Shown here piece after piece: positions 7,661-16,568 of a stretch of 58,576 nt of DNA (positions within the stretch are counted from its first letter, which is position 1; every line of letters begins with the position of its first letter). The notes under the pieces were generated by a model. That model was not told where the DNA came from, searched no databases, and was given only the letters and a program-made list of their open reading frames with translations. Origin of the DNA: JBBSMX01 sp038232935 (GTDB lineage Bacteria; Bacteroidota; Rhodothermia; Rhodothermales; JANQRZ01); the NCBI GenBank assembly GCA_038232935.1, contig JBBSMX010000006.1, positions 1 to 58,576 of the forward strand, in the 5' to 3' direction. The translations under genes and the position numbers were made by a program.

Positions 7661-9721
7661 TTGCACGCACTCTCCGATAAATCGGCTGCCGATCACCGCC
7701 GCGATCAGGCACCGCACGCTCGTCGCAAGCCGGGAGGGCTGCGCGCTTCAGCGGCACCAGAGGTGGCGCTGCACCGGGCGATGGGTAACCATGCGTACGG
7801 CCATTTCCTCCAGGCCAAGCTGACGGTGAACCGCCCGGGCGATCGATACGAGCAGGAAGCCGACCGTGTCGCCGATGCCGTCGTGGAGATGCCCGAGGGC
7901 GTTTCGATGCGTGAGGGAGGACCGGATGCCTCCCGCGTCGTACAGCGGAAGTGCACGGCGTGCGAGGAAGAGGATGAGCACGTGCAGACGAAGCCCGCCA
8001 CGGCGCACGCCCCGTCACACACGCCCGCAGCAGCGTCACGGATCGAGGGGTTGAGTGGTAAGGGGCGCCGGCTATCGGGGGCGGAACGGTCGTACTTCGA
8101 ACCGCGCTTCGGGGCGGACTTCAGCGGGGTGCGCGTGCATACCGATGCCCACGCAGCAGGGCTCGCACAGTCGTTCCAGGCGCGGGCGTTTGCGACCGGG
8201 CACGACGTGGTCTTCGGGGCCGACCAGTACACGCCGGGCACGACGGCGGGGCAGCGTCTGTTGGCGCACGAACTGACGCACGTGATGCAACAGGCCGCGG
8301 GCCACGCGGGTCATCCTGCTGTGTTCAGACAACCCCAGGAAACGCCGCGCTCGCCGGAGTCAGAGGCTCCCACGCTCCCCCCGTTCACGCTCCCCCCGTT
8401 CACGCTCCCCGGTACGGGCCTTACGGTCATACCTGGTCCGTTGCACCCCGCCCTCCTCGGGCAACGCCTCCCTCTGCCCGCGAACTTGCGCATCACGAAC
8501 GCGCTAGGAGCCGGGGGCGGGCCATCGTTCGTACTCGACGTGGCTCCGGAGCGGCTCGTGCTGAACTTCTTGGACAGGATTGACCTCGCCACCTCGACGA
8601 GGCCCGGGACTCCGCCCCATGCAACGCACGAACCCGAGAACCAGCAACGCATCAGCCTGTTGAATCCGAGGATTACGCTGGAGCCGCTCACGGGCCGTCT
8701 CCGTGGGAGCGCGACGCTATCGGTGGGGAGCGAGTACCCGCTCGCGTTGAAAGGACCGACAGACATCGCCGTCAGCATCGAATCGACGGAACTGGGGCGG
8801 TTCACCGGACGCCTGGGCTACGGCCCGCTGCATGCGGATTTTTCGCTCCGGCTGCACTACGATACGGACCGCATCGAGAGAGCCCTTGCCCCCGCCTTCT
8901 CCCCACGAGGCGGGTTCGCCGAGCTGTGGAGCCAATTCCAGACGATCCTGAGAGCCACGGTGCCGGGCATCCAGCTAAACGACTTGTCCGACGCCCTGCT
9001 GAGCCTCCTTCGTGCTGTGATGGCGGGGGAGGTGCGCAGCGCCGAGTTCGTGACGCGGACGCTCGACCTGGTTCGACCCGGCATCCCCGAAGGCGTCGGG
9101 GTGGAGGGTCTCCGCACGGCGCTTTCGCAGCTTGCCAATGAAATCACGCACCCCGGTTTCTCGCTGCGTGGGAGGCTAGGGCTGGGCATACCCTTCCTGG
9201 GCACGCTCCCGCTCACGAGATTCAGCGCCGAAGCACCGACGACCGTCCCGCTCGCCCGTCCTCTGCTCGGGGCACCGACGGCCTTCCCGCTCTCGTTCAC
9301 AGCCGGCGGGGTCATTATCAGCCCGCCGGGCAGTCTGAGTGAGACGGCGGTGCCCGCACTCGGTTTTACGCATTCCAACTTCGGAGAACGCAGCGGCTTT
9401 TCTGCCACGGGGGCGTTGCTGCCCAGCCTGTCCCTGTCCGCTATCAACGCAGGGGGGCCTTTGGTCGAGCAGTTCCCCGTCTATGCCTACGTAGAAGTGG
9501 CTCATGTGAGGCGGCTCTCGGACGATCTCGATCTGGGGCTGCGGCTGACGGTCCAGGTGTCCACACCGGAGCTTTTTGGGGCCGGGGCACAGGGGGCAAC
9601 GGACCCTGCGACGCAGCTCAACAACACGATACAAGAATTCCAAGAAGCCCAGGGCCGAAGCGAGCCCCTCGCCGTACCGAATGCTGGCCTGACGGTGTTC
9701 GGGCGTTTTGGTTATTTCTAA
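7661..9721 (+). CDS. DUF4157 (eCIS core domain) protein 1
   Basis: 686 residues from TTG 7661. The preceding TGA (7637-7639) is in this frame, and no ATG precedes the conserved region. Residues about 34-210 are a full DUF4157 domain: ALHRAMGNHAYGHFLQAKL, the NRPGDRYEQEADRVAD block, a CTAC cysteine pair (98-101) followed by acidic residues, RLSGAERSYFEPRFG, and HELTH at 203-207, a zinc-metallopeptidase-like HExxH. DUF4157 is strongly associated with eCIS loci and is found on toxins and cargo. The rest (about 230-686) is beta-rich without a recognised catalytic site, and ends in GRFGYF. An LPPFT pentapeptide is tandemly repeated near residue 240. No signal peptide. Whether HELTH is catalytic is unknown. 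Confidence 0.8.
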   Translation: MHALSDKSAADHRRDQAPHARRKPGGLRASAAPEVALHRAMGNHAYGHFLQAKLTVNRPGDRYEQEADRVADAVVEMPEGVSMREGGPDASRVVQRKCTACEEEDEHVQTKPATAHAPSHTPAAASRIEGLSGKGRRLSGAERSYFEPRFGADFSGVRVHTDAHAAGLAQSFQARAFATGHDVVFGADQYTPGTTAGQRLLAHELTHVMQQAAGHAGHPAVFRQPQETPRSPESEAPTLPPFTLPPFTLPGTGLTVIPGPLHPALLGQRLPLPANLRITNALGAGGGPSFVLDVAPERLVLNFLDRIDLATSTRPGTPPHATHEPENQQRISLLNPRITLEPLTGRLRGSATLSVGSEYPLALKGPTDIAVSIESTELGRFTGRLGYGPLHADFSLRLHYDTDRIERALAPAFSPRGGFAELWSQFQTILRATVPGIQLNDLSDALLSLLRAVMAGEVRSAEFVTRTLDLVRPGIPEGVGVEGLRTALSQLANEITHPGFSLRGRLGLGIPFLGTLPLTRFSAEAPTTVPLARPLLGAPTAFPLSFTAGGVIISPPGSLSETAVPALGFTHSNFGERSGFSATGALLPSLSLSAINAGGPLVEQFPVYAYVEVAHVRRLSDDLDLGLRLTVQVSTPELFGAGAQGATDPATQLNNTIQEFQEAQGRSEPLAVPNAGLTVFGRFGYF

Positions 9722-9741
9722 CGAGGTCGGGAGAGGGTCTA

Positions 9742-11571
9742 GTGGAACATCGAAGAGCTACCCGGACGAGGCTAGTTGGGGCGACCAACGCGAGGCGGGT
9801 GGCACCCTCCACGAGGGCGAGTTCAACCGTTGCCCGGCTCGTTACTCCCACCGAGCGATCCCAACGAGCGCTCGGCAACCAGGCCTATGGGCACTTTATC
9901 CAGGCCAAGCTGGAGGTGAACCGCCCCGGTGATCGGTACGAGCGGGAGGCCGACCGCATGGCCGACCAGGTAATGCGTAGGCCCGAATCAGACTTCGGAG
10001 CGGGTAGGGCAGCCACGACACCGACCTCGCATGTCCACGTCCAACGTGCGTGCGCGGGGTGCGAGAATGAAGAGGAGCCCGTACGACGGAAGCCCCTCGC
10101 GTCGCAGATATCGCCGTTGGTACAGCGCCAAGTCAACAGCGAGGAGACGGCTCTAAGACCGGAGGTGGCAACGCAGGTCGAGGCGCTCGAAGGCAGAGGC
10201 CGGCCCTTGTCGGGGGTGGAGCGGGCCTATTTCGAGCCTCGCTTCGGGGTCGATTTCGGCCGGGTGCGTCTGCACGCGGGAGGCGAGGCATCCCAGACCG
10301 CGCGGGCGTTGGGCGCGCGCGCGTTCACAGTAGGAGAGCATGTGGCCTTTGGGTCGGGCGAGTATGCGCGGGAGACGGCGGCAGGCCGGCGGCTGATGGC
10401 GCACGAGCTGACGCACGTGGTCCAGCAAGGCGCCTCGCCTTCTGGCTTCGCCCCGCACGCCTTGCCCGTCCAGCGGCAGCCGAGCGGTGGGCAGGACGCC
10501 GCCTCCGGTGTCACGGCGCAAGACATATTCCCGGTGCCACAGGGAAGCCGCGTGGTCTTGGGGCGGATCATGCCGAACACGCAGTTCGCGCTGTTGTCCC
10601 GGTTCGATCCACAGACCGCTGCGGCCTTGCGCGTCATGGACGGCCAGGAGGCGGTCGTTACGACCGCCACGCCCGACCTGTTCGAGGCGACGATCGCGGG
10701 TCCTGTCACTCTGCCGGCAGCGCGGGAACAGCCGGAGCGGACGCTGCGCGACATCACGCTCCGCCTTCAGCGTTCGGGCGGGACGTTCGACTTCGGCTTG
10801 TCAGCCACGGAGGGCGAGCAAACCACGCCGGTCACGCTGATGGCGTACTCGGGCTTGACGGCGCGGCGAGAGGAGGGGGGAATCGTGCTGTCGTCGGGCA
10901 CGGGTCCTGATTTGACACCCCTCCTGCGTGCTACGTCCAGCGCGCCGGGTCAGGCTCAGCTATCCGTTTTTACGGCCTCGTTCCTGAGCCAGGTGCCAGA
11001 GTGGGCGCGCCGTTTGGTTCCGGCGTCGATAGAGGTTCTCGGTCTGCGCCAACTGCCACCGGCCGCCACGCGAGCCGAAGCCCAGGAGGCTGCCGCGTCG
11101 ATGACGGCAGGCCGCAATGTGCGCCGTCAGCAGCTCAGCCTGAGCGCGGGCGTTCAGGTCGCGGGCGAGCAGGTTGCCCCGCTGTTGACTACTTCCTGGC
11201 GCATGCGATTCCCGGTCACGGAGGGGGTGGTGGGGCAGTTCGTGCATATTCCTCTGGAAGTCCAGCTCCAGTATGCCCCCGACACGACGGTGCTGGCGCA
11301 CCTCACCTCTGGAGTAACCGGGAGCCTGGCCCCACTCGAAATCCCCCTCAACCTGACGATCTTAGCTGGTGTGGCCGGAGGACAAGTCGAAGTGCCGGTC
11401 GGGCCGGCCGTGACAGAGCCGCGCGGGGCCTTCGGCATCACCGCTGGCGCAGGGGCGGAGCTCGAACTGGGAGTCTTTCGCGTTCACGCCCGCTACGAGC
11501 ACGTGTTTAACCTCATCGAAAGCGGTCCGAATGTCAATAATTTTACGCTCGGAGCCGGCGTGGCCTTCTGA
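9742..11571 (+). CDS. DUF4157 (eCIS core domain) protein 2
   Basis: 609 residues from GTG 9742, with a purine-rich gggagag stretch 5-12 bp upstream. The first 230 residues parallel protein 1: ALGNQAYGHFIQAKLEVN, the NRPGDRYEREADRMAD block, a CAGC pair (104-107), PLSGVERAYFEPRFG and HELTH at 221-225. The C-terminal 370 residues are strand-rich with little similarity to those of protein 1, and end in NNFTLGAGVAF. The alternating pattern and final Phe recall a beta-barrel closing strand, but there is no signal peptide. A conserved loading or processing head with divergent effector bodies is the pattern expected for eCIS cargo. The function of the body is unknown. Confidence 0.8.
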   Translation: MEHRRATRTRLVGATNARRVAPSTRASSTVARLVTPTERSQRALGNQAYGHFIQAKLEVNRPGDRYEREADRMADQVMRRPESDFGAGRAATTPTSHVHVQRACAGCENEEEPVRRKPLASQISPLVQRQVNSEETALRPEVATQVEALEGRGRPLSGVERAYFEPRFGVDFGRVRLHAGGEASQTARALGARAFTVGEHVAFGSGEYARETAAGRRLMAHELTHVVQQGASPSGFAPHALPVQRQPSGGQDAASGVTAQDIFPVPQGSRVVLGRIMPNTQFALLSRFDPQTAAALRVMDGQEAVVTTATPDLFEATIAGPVTLPAAREQPERTLRDITLRLQRSGGTFDFGLSATEGEQTTPVTLMAYSGLTARREEGGIVLSSGTGPDLTPLLRATSSAPGQAQLSVFTASFLSQVPEWARRLVPASIEVLGLRQLPPAATRAEAQEAAASMTAGRNVRRQQLSLSAGVQVAGEQVAPLLTTSWRMRFPVTEGVVGQFVHIPLEVQLQYAPDTTVLAHLTSGVTGSLAPLEIPLNLTILAGVAGGQVEVPVGPAVTEPRGAFGITAGAGAELELGVFRVHARYEHVFNLIESGPNVNNFTLGAGVAF

Positions 11572-11649
11572 AACTCGGCGCGGGGGTGCACCATGTATAG
11601 CCTCCGGCGGGACAGCTTCACCGATAGGTCAGGCGAGGATAGGATGCCG

Positions 11650-12057
11650 TCAGCGGCGGTTTGGGTTGGCTTCCGTCGCCATCAGGATGCGGAGGCCGAC
11701 GGCGCGGGCGGCGCTCGCCACAGCAGCGAACTGGCCGACGGTGGCCGCCTCGTCGGCGCGGAGGATGAGGGCGTCTTTGCCTTCGCTCGCAGCCTGGAGT
11801 GCCGGGAGCAGCTCGGCCTCCGGCGTCACGTCCGCCCCGACGTAGTACAGCCCGTCCTCGGTGATCGTGACGGTGACGGAGGCGTCCTCGGTCGGCGCGC
11901 CGGCTTCGACCTGGGGGAGCGTCACCTGGATGCCATACTGCGTGACGAACGAGCTCGTCAGCAGGAAGAAGATCAGCAGGAGCAGCACGATGTCCGTCAG
12001 CCCGGCGAGGCTGAAGACGGAGAGGGGCCTGCGGCCGGAGGAGAAGTCGAGGGGCAT
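11650..12057 (-). CDS. exbD: ExbD/TolR-family biopolymer transport protein
   Basis: 135 residues. A short cytoplasmic N-terminus (MPLDFSSGRRPLSVFSLAGL) is followed by TDIVLLLLIFFLLTSSFV, the single TM helix with the conserved Asp that couples proton flow in ExbD/TolR proteins. The periplasmic domain has the family features VTLPQVEAG, VTITEDGLYYVG and LILRADEAATVG. It is the last gene of the minus-strand operon, 3 bp after exbB. In this family ExbB and ExbD form the energised motor for TonB or Tol-type partners; a tonB gene lies at 28100-28822 in this window. Confidence 0.9.
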   Translation of the reverse strand: MPLDFSSGRRPLSVFSLAGLTDIVLLLLIFFLLTSSFVTQYGIQVTLPQVEAGAPTEDASVTVTITEDGLYYVGADVTPEAELLPALQAASEGKDALILRADEAATVGQFAAVASAARAVGLRILMATEANPNRR

Positions 12058-12060
12058 GGG

Positions 12061-12783
12061 CTACACCGTTGCGCGGCGGCGCTCGTGCGTGTCCGTCGGC
12101 GTCTGGAGCAGGTCGATGAACTCGGTGGCGACGCGCTCCATCTCGTTGACGGATCGGCCGATCCGGTTGAGCAGGAAGTTGTACGCGAAGAGGGCGATGA
12201 TGCCAACGGCGAGGCCGGCGGCCGTCGTCACGAGGGCTTCCCAGATGCCGCTGGCGAGGACGCTCGGGTTCACGTTCCCCTGCATCGCCTGGATCTGCTG
12301 GAACGCGGAGATCATCCCGAGCACGGTCCCGAGGAAGCCGAGCAGGGGCGCGATGGCGGCGGACGAGGCGAGCAGGTCGGTCCGCTTCTCTAGCTCGTAC
12401 GTCTCGTGCTTGCCGGCGGCCTGCACGGCCTCGCGGATCTCCACGATGGGCCGGCCGAGCCGCTCGAGCCCGCGCTGGAGGATGCGGGCGATGGGCGTCG
12501 AGTGCGCCTTGCAGTACCCGACGGCCCCGCTCACGTCGCCGGAGCGGACGTAGTCGGCCACCGTCTCCATAAACCGTTGTGGGTCCGTCCTCGTGCGGCG
12601 CAGCACGAGCCACCGCTCCACGAAGAGGTACACCGTCAGGAGTGAGAGGAGGGCGATGGGGACCATCACCCACCCGCCCTTCGTGAGGATGTCGAGGAGC
12701 GACAGGGAGGTTTCGACGGGCAGCGGCGCGGCGAGCGTGTCGGGCGGCAGGGCCGTGACCTCTTGGAGGAGAGCGAGCGTCAT
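12061..12783 (-). CDS. exbB: MotA/TolQ/ExbB proton channel family protein
   Basis: 240 residues from ATG 12783. TM1 is near residues 35-57 (GGWVMVPIALLSLLTVYLFVER). The conserved ExbB/TolQ core (AAIAPLLGFLGTVLGMISAF, then GIWEALVTTAAGLAVGIIALFAYN) forms TM2 and TM3. The GxxGTVxGM motif is characteristic of the family. It follows the HU-SPOR gene by 7 bp and precedes exbD by 3 bp, so it is almost surely co-transcribed. With ExbD it would form an inner-membrane proton channel driving TonB or Tol-like work. Position beside a SPOR protein and a TPR protein leaves a Tol-like envelope role open. Confidence 0.9.
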   Translation of the reverse strand: MTLALLQEVTALPPDTLAAPLPVETSLSLLDILTKGGWVMVPIALLSLLTVYLFVERWLVLRRTRTDPQRFMETVADYVRSGDVSGAVGYCKAHSTPIARILQRGLERLGRPIVEIREAVQAAGKHETYELEKRTDLLASSAAIAPLLGFLGTVLGMISAFQQIQAMQGNVNPSVLASGIWEALVTTAAGLAVGIIALFAYNFLLNRIGRSVNEMERVATEFIDLLQTPTDTHERRRATV

Positions 12784-12790
12784 AGGGGGA

Positions 12791-14518
12791 TTAGAGGCGG
12801 AGGAGCCAGGTATCGGCGGGGACGCCGGCGGGGAGGGTGGAGCGGAAGCGGTCGGCCTCGGCGGTCGAGCCGAACTGGCCGAGGGCGACGCGGTAGCGTG
12901 TCCGCCCCCCGGCTTCCTCGGCAATCACGTCGGTGCGGAAGCCCTGCTCGCGGAACGCGGCCACCCGACGCTCGGCCGGGGCGCGGGAAAACTCGGAGGC
13001 GACGATCCATGAGAACCCGCCCGCTGCGCGGTCGATGCCTGCCGTGCTGCGGAGCGGATCGGAGGAGGGAGGGGGCGCGGGCGGCGGCTCGGCCGCGGCG
13101 ACCGTATCCGCGGGGACCACGGCGCTCGTCGTCGTATCGGCCGGCGGGGGTAGGGCCGCTACGGTGTCTGCGGGAACGGGCCGGCGCTCGGCGACGGTCG
13201 GCCCGGCGGGCTCACGGCTGAGGAACCACAGCAACGCGACGAGGCCAATCAGGAGCACGGCGACGGTCCCGATCACGAGACGGGCGGTGCCGCCCCGCTG
13301 CCGCCCGGCGGGTTTACGCTTGGCCGAGTTGGCGGCGGTTGCGGCGGCAGCGGTGGCCGCGACGGCGGGCGCTAGCGGACGGCTCTCAGCCGGCTTGGCG
13401 GGGTGCGTGGCCGGCGGTTCGGGTGCGGAGACGGGAGGCGGATCTTCCGCCAGCATCGCCGGAGTTTCCTCGAACACTGCAGGATCGATCCCGTCGAGTT
13501 CCGTCTCGTTGCGTGCTGTTGCTTCGGCCTCGTCCTCCTCGAACTTGGTTGTGTCAAACCCGACCCGATAGAGCGCTGCTGCGTCGAGGTCCGCTTCGCT
13601 GAGCTCGGCCTCGTCCTCAGGGTCTGCTGCATCGCGTTCCGTCTCGCCGAACGCTGGTTCGTCCTCGGCGCTGTCGAACGCAAGTGCTTCGGCTTCCTCG
13701 GCTTCTACTTCGTCAGACTCGAACTCGTCTTCGGGTTCGGCCTGGAGTTCCGGCTCCTCGTCTGATTCGGCGACGGAGTGGTCCGCGCCCTCCATCTCGT
13801 CATCCAGCATCGAGCTGAGGGCGTGCTCTTCGCCCGTCGTCTCGGAGGCCCACGTTCCTGCCAGCAGCGCGTCGGGCTCCGCTTCGTCCTCCAGGGGCGA
13901 ATCCTCGTTCGGGCCGGGCTCCTCCGGGATAGGCTCTTCGCGTGGCTCGGGGCTTTCGTAGGGTGGGAGGCTGGCTTCCAGCGGCTCGTGCTCCGCAGCG
14001 ACATCCGCATCGGACTCTTCCAACTCGGGCTGATCGACCGATTCCTCCGTCTCGATGTCTTCGATGGCCTCCGTCAGTTCGGCGTCGTCGGCCGCGTCCT
14101 CCGGTTCAGGCTGATCGAGTTCGATGAACGCTTCGATTGGCTGGAACTCGGCGTCGGGAGTCTCTTCGATCTCGGGTTCTTCGATCATCTCCACGCGCGC
14201 GGCGGCCGACGGTGACTCGGCGGCGAAGGGGTCTTCGGGCTCGGGGAGCTTAGGTGCTCTCGGAGAAGGGGCCGGACTCGCCGTGATGGGGCGGAGCCCG
14301 GCGTACCGGTGGTTGACGGCGCGGGCGAGGGCGTCTTCGGGGGTGAAGGAGAGCCGATCATCCACCTCGTAGAACGTGCCGAGGCCGGGCACGGCCGCCT
14401 CGCCCGTCGCCTCGATCTGTTCCCGCAGCGTGGCGACGAGGTGGTTGAGGGTGTAGCGTGCAGCGTCCGGCGAGAGGTTCAGGGCGCGGGCAAGCTGTGT
14501 GACGAGGGCATCGGCCAT
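12791..14518 (-). CDS. HU-like domain, acidic linker, TM and SPOR domain protein
   Basis: 575 residues. Residues 1-70 carry an HU-like/CCDC81-type fold (LNLSPDAARYTLNHLVATLR, then AAVPGLGTFYEVDD). Then comes a roughly 250-residue linker very rich in Glu, Asp and Ala, a basic stretch (AKRKPAGRQRGG), a TM helix at about 414-434, a Pro/Ala/Thr-rich periplasmic segment, and a C-terminal SPOR domain from about 500 (RRVAAFREQGFRTDVIAEE, then RYRVALGQFG). SPOR domains bind denuded peptidoglycan at division sites. The topology puts the HU part in the cytoplasm and SPOR in the periplasm. This architecture occurs in Bacteroidota relatives. It ends 7 bp before exbB and starts 3 bp after a short HU-like gene. 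Confidence 0.85.
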   Translation of the reverse strand: MADALVTQLARALNLSPDAARYTLNHLVATLREQIEATGEAAVPGLGTFYEVDDRLSFTPEDALARAVNHRYAGLRPITASPAPSPRAPKLPEPEDPFAAESPSAAARVEMIEEPEIEETPDAEFQPIEAFIELDQPEPEDAADDAELTEAIEDIETEESVDQPELEESDADVAAEHEPLEASLPPYESPEPREEPIPEEPGPNEDSPLEDEAEPDALLAGTWASETTGEEHALSSMLDDEMEGADHSVAESDEEPELQAEPEDEFESDEVEAEEAEALAFDSAEDEPAFGETERDAADPEDEAELSEADLDAAALYRVGFDTTKFEEDEAEATARNETELDGIDPAVFEETPAMLAEDPPPVSAPEPPATHPAKPAESRPLAPAVAATAAAATAANSAKRKPAGRQRGGTARLVIGTVAVLLIGLVALLWFLSREPAGPTVAERRPVPADTVAALPPPADTTTSAVVPADTVAAAEPPPAPPPSSDPLRSTAGIDRAAGGFSWIVASEFSRAPAERRVAAFREQGFRTDVIAEEAGGRTRYRVALGQFGSTAEADRFRSTLPAGVPADTWLLRL

Positions 14519-14521
14519 GGC

Positions 14522-14743
14522 TCAGGCGTGGGAGGGTTCTGGCGCGGGCTCGAAGACGACGACGTCGGCGGGGGGCTGGAGCACCCGCTGTCCGTCTTCC
14601 AACTCGGTGACGCGGCTGGGATCGTGTTGGACCATGAACGTGCCGAGGCCGGGTACGGTTACGCCGTCACGGCGCATCAGGCGCTCACGGACGGCTTCGC
14701 CGAAGGCACGGAGTACGTCGTCGGTGACGGTGTCGGGCAACAT
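14522..14743 (-). CDS. Short HU-like DNA-binding-fold protein
   Basis: 73 residues from ATG 14743. It holds only one HU-like motif (VRERLMRRDGVTVPGLGTFM), sharing PGLGTF with the N-terminal domain of the next gene, plus a Pro-rich tail. It lies 3 bp before the HU-SPOR gene and 50 bp after the outer-membrane protein gene in the same operon. It is shorter than ordinary HU (about 90 residues) and lacks an obvious basic DNA-binding arm, so it may dimerise with the HU-like domain of its neighbour. This pairing is a guess from adjacency and shared motif. Confidence 0.7.
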   Translation of the reverse strand: MLPDTVTDDVLRAFGEAVRERLMRRDGVTVPGLGTFMVQHDPSRVTELEDGQRVLQPPADVVVFEPAPEPSHA

Positions 14744-14793
14744 CGGGGCGTAGGGGTTAGGCGTCTGCGGGAGAATACGAAACGGGAGCGAGG

Positions 14794-16500
14794 TTACCAC
14801 TGCACGCGGAGGCCGGCCAACACGGTCGCCGGGGGGCGCGGGTAGCCGGGCCACTGCTCGGCGCGACCCGCGAGGCGCTCGGCGCGCAGGAGCGCCCCGA
14901 AGCCGGGCACGAACAGGTAGTGGGCTTCGGCGTCGAGCGTGGCCCATGCGGCGGCGTCCTCGCCGTCGGTTTCCGTCGGGCGGGTGCTCTCGGCGGTGCC
15001 GGTGGCCTGCACGAGGCCGCGCCCGTCTGCGAACGGCATCGCCACCGACAGCCGGCCGACGACGGGCGCAAAATAAGGGATATCCCCGCCGTCGTTACCG
15101 AGCGAGCCGGAGCGGGCCTCGGCCCCGAGCGTGAAACGGAGGCCGTTCGGGGCGTAGAGCGTAACCGTGCCGCCGCCGCGGATGACGGTGGCCTCGCCGT
15201 AGAGGGCGTCGTAGAGGCCGGCCGTGGTGCCGGTCGCCACGCGGTTGAAGTAGAGGGTGACCGGGCTGTAGCGCGCGCCGCCGTACACGGTGAAGCGGAC
15301 CGTCCGGCTCTGAATCTCCAGCCCGCCCTCGCCGTTGAGCACGTGGATATCGGGGGCTACGAACGGCTCGGGGACGGCGTACGGGTTCTCGCGGAACAGC
15401 CCGGCGAGGCCGCGGCGCTCCACCTCCGGCTCGTTCCGGATGAAGAGCAGCGTTGTGGGCGAGAGCGGCGCTTCGAAGACGACGACTGGGCCGACGTTCT
15501 GGCTGGAGCCGCCGCCGTTGAGCGCGGAGGCGTCGTACCCGAGGAAGCGCGCGCCCACGTCGAGCAGGCCGCCGCCGACCTGCAGGCGCAGCGTGCCGCC
15601 CGCGCTGTACGCCTTCAGACTCTCCCCGATGCCTTCGTCGCCGAGCCCGGACAGTGCCCCAGCCGCGTCGGCGCGGACGCGGTCGATCTGTACGTGGCCG
15701 CCCGCCTCGAACCGCGTCTCCGCCTGGTTGAACTGGTCGAAAAAGCCCTCCGGCAGAACGACGTCGGGCGTGCCGTCAGGTAAGACGATGGCGTAGTCGG
15801 TCGATGCGAAGCGCGCGTCCACGCCAAAGGGTACCCGGTCCGGTGCGTCGGAGGTGACGGAGATGCCGCCGCCCACCGTCCGGCCCCTTCGATTCGGCTG
15901 TGGGGCGAGTATGGTGGGGAAGTCGGTACCGATGAGCCGGTAGCGCTGGTAGTCGCCGCCGAGATCGAAGCCGAAGCGGGTGGGGCCGGGCGTGGTGTAG
16001 GCGATCCGCCCGTCGAGCACGTCGGAGCGTGCGTCGAAGTCCTCGTCGTCCGCGAACGGCTGGAAGCTGGAGAAGCCCGAGTAGTTGGCGTCCACACCCA
16101 ATCCGCCGGCGCTGAGGGTGAACCGCCCGAGCCGGCTGAGGTAGCGCCCGAAGCCGGCGTCGATCCGGCCCGTCAGCGGCGAGAGCGTGGCGATGTCGGG
16201 CGGCGCGGGCTCTGCGAGCGGGTCGGCCGGGAGGTCGTCAATGTTCTGCGCGTAGGGGGCGACGTAGGTCTGCCGGCTGCCGGGGACGACGTAGGTGCGC
16301 GGCGGCGGGGCGAACCCGCGCAGCGGCTGGCGCTCGAGGTTGGGGAGGGAGATCTGGAGGTCGCCGCGGATCTCGAACGCGCGCGGCGTGAGGTCCGGCA
16401 GCCGCTCCGCGCCCGGCTGCGCGAGGGCGGCGGTGGGGAGGAGGAAGAGGAGGAGAGCGGATAGAAGAGGGAGGGTAGAGGATGAACGATAGCAACCCAT
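14794..16500 (-). CDS. Outer-membrane beta-barrel protein of the envelope operon
   Basis: 568 residues from ATG 16500, chosen because it is followed at once by a clean signal peptide (LPLLSALLLFLLPTAALAQ). After a Pro-rich segment (FAPPPRTYVVPGSRQTYVAP) the body is alternating strands with many Gly and aromatic residues (RIDAGFGRYLSRLGRFTLSAGGLGV and similar), ending in VLAGLRVQW. A terminal aromatic residue after alternating hydrophobics is typical of BAM-assembled barrels. It follows the TPR gene by 68 bp. No substrate can be inferred. The signal-peptide codons overlap one arm of a 7-nt repeat hairpin (16457-16517), and the ATG lies at its apex. Confidence 0.75.
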   Translation of the reverse strand: MGCYRSSSTLPLLSALLLFLLPTAALAQPGAERLPDLTPRAFEIRGDLQISLPNLERQPLRGFAPPPRTYVVPGSRQTYVAPYAQNIDDLPADPLAEPAPPDIATLSPLTGRIDAGFGRYLSRLGRFTLSAGGLGVDANYSGFSSFQPFADDEDFDARSDVLDGRIAYTTPGPTRFGFDLGGDYQRYRLIGTDFPTILAPQPNRRGRTVGGGISVTSDAPDRVPFGVDARFASTDYAIVLPDGTPDVVLPEGFFDQFNQAETRFEAGGHVQIDRVRADAAGALSGLGDEGIGESLKAYSAGGTLRLQVGGGLLDVGARFLGYDASALNGGGSSQNVGPVVVFEAPLSPTTLLFIRNEPEVERRGLAGLFRENPYAVPEPFVAPDIHVLNGEGGLEIQSRTVRFTVYGGARYSPVTLYFNRVATGTTAGLYDALYGEATVIRGGGTVTLYAPNGLRFTLGAEARSGSLGNDGGDIPYFAPVVGRLSVAMPFADGRGLVQATGTAESTRPTETDGEDAAAWATLDAEAHYLFVPGFGALLRAERLAGRAEQWPGYPRPPATVLAGLRVQW

Positions 16501-16517
16501 TCTCCATCGTCCGTTCT
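16457..16517. repeat. Degenerate heptamer hairpin element H1
   Basis: Both arms have a 7-nt period. Left of centre, units of the form GATAGAA, GAGGGAG, GGTAGAG, GATGAAC. Right of centre, CCATTCT, CCATCGT, CCGTTCT, CCATCGG. The arms are partly complementary, with the reverse strand of the right arm also following GATGGAG. The start codon of the outer-membrane protein gene (16500, minus) is at the apex, so one arm is coding and the other untranslated. Confidence 0.6.
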
Positions 16518-16568
16518 CCATCGGCCATCCTCTCTCGCGTCCGTTCATCTGGTTTCCGGATGTCTGCA

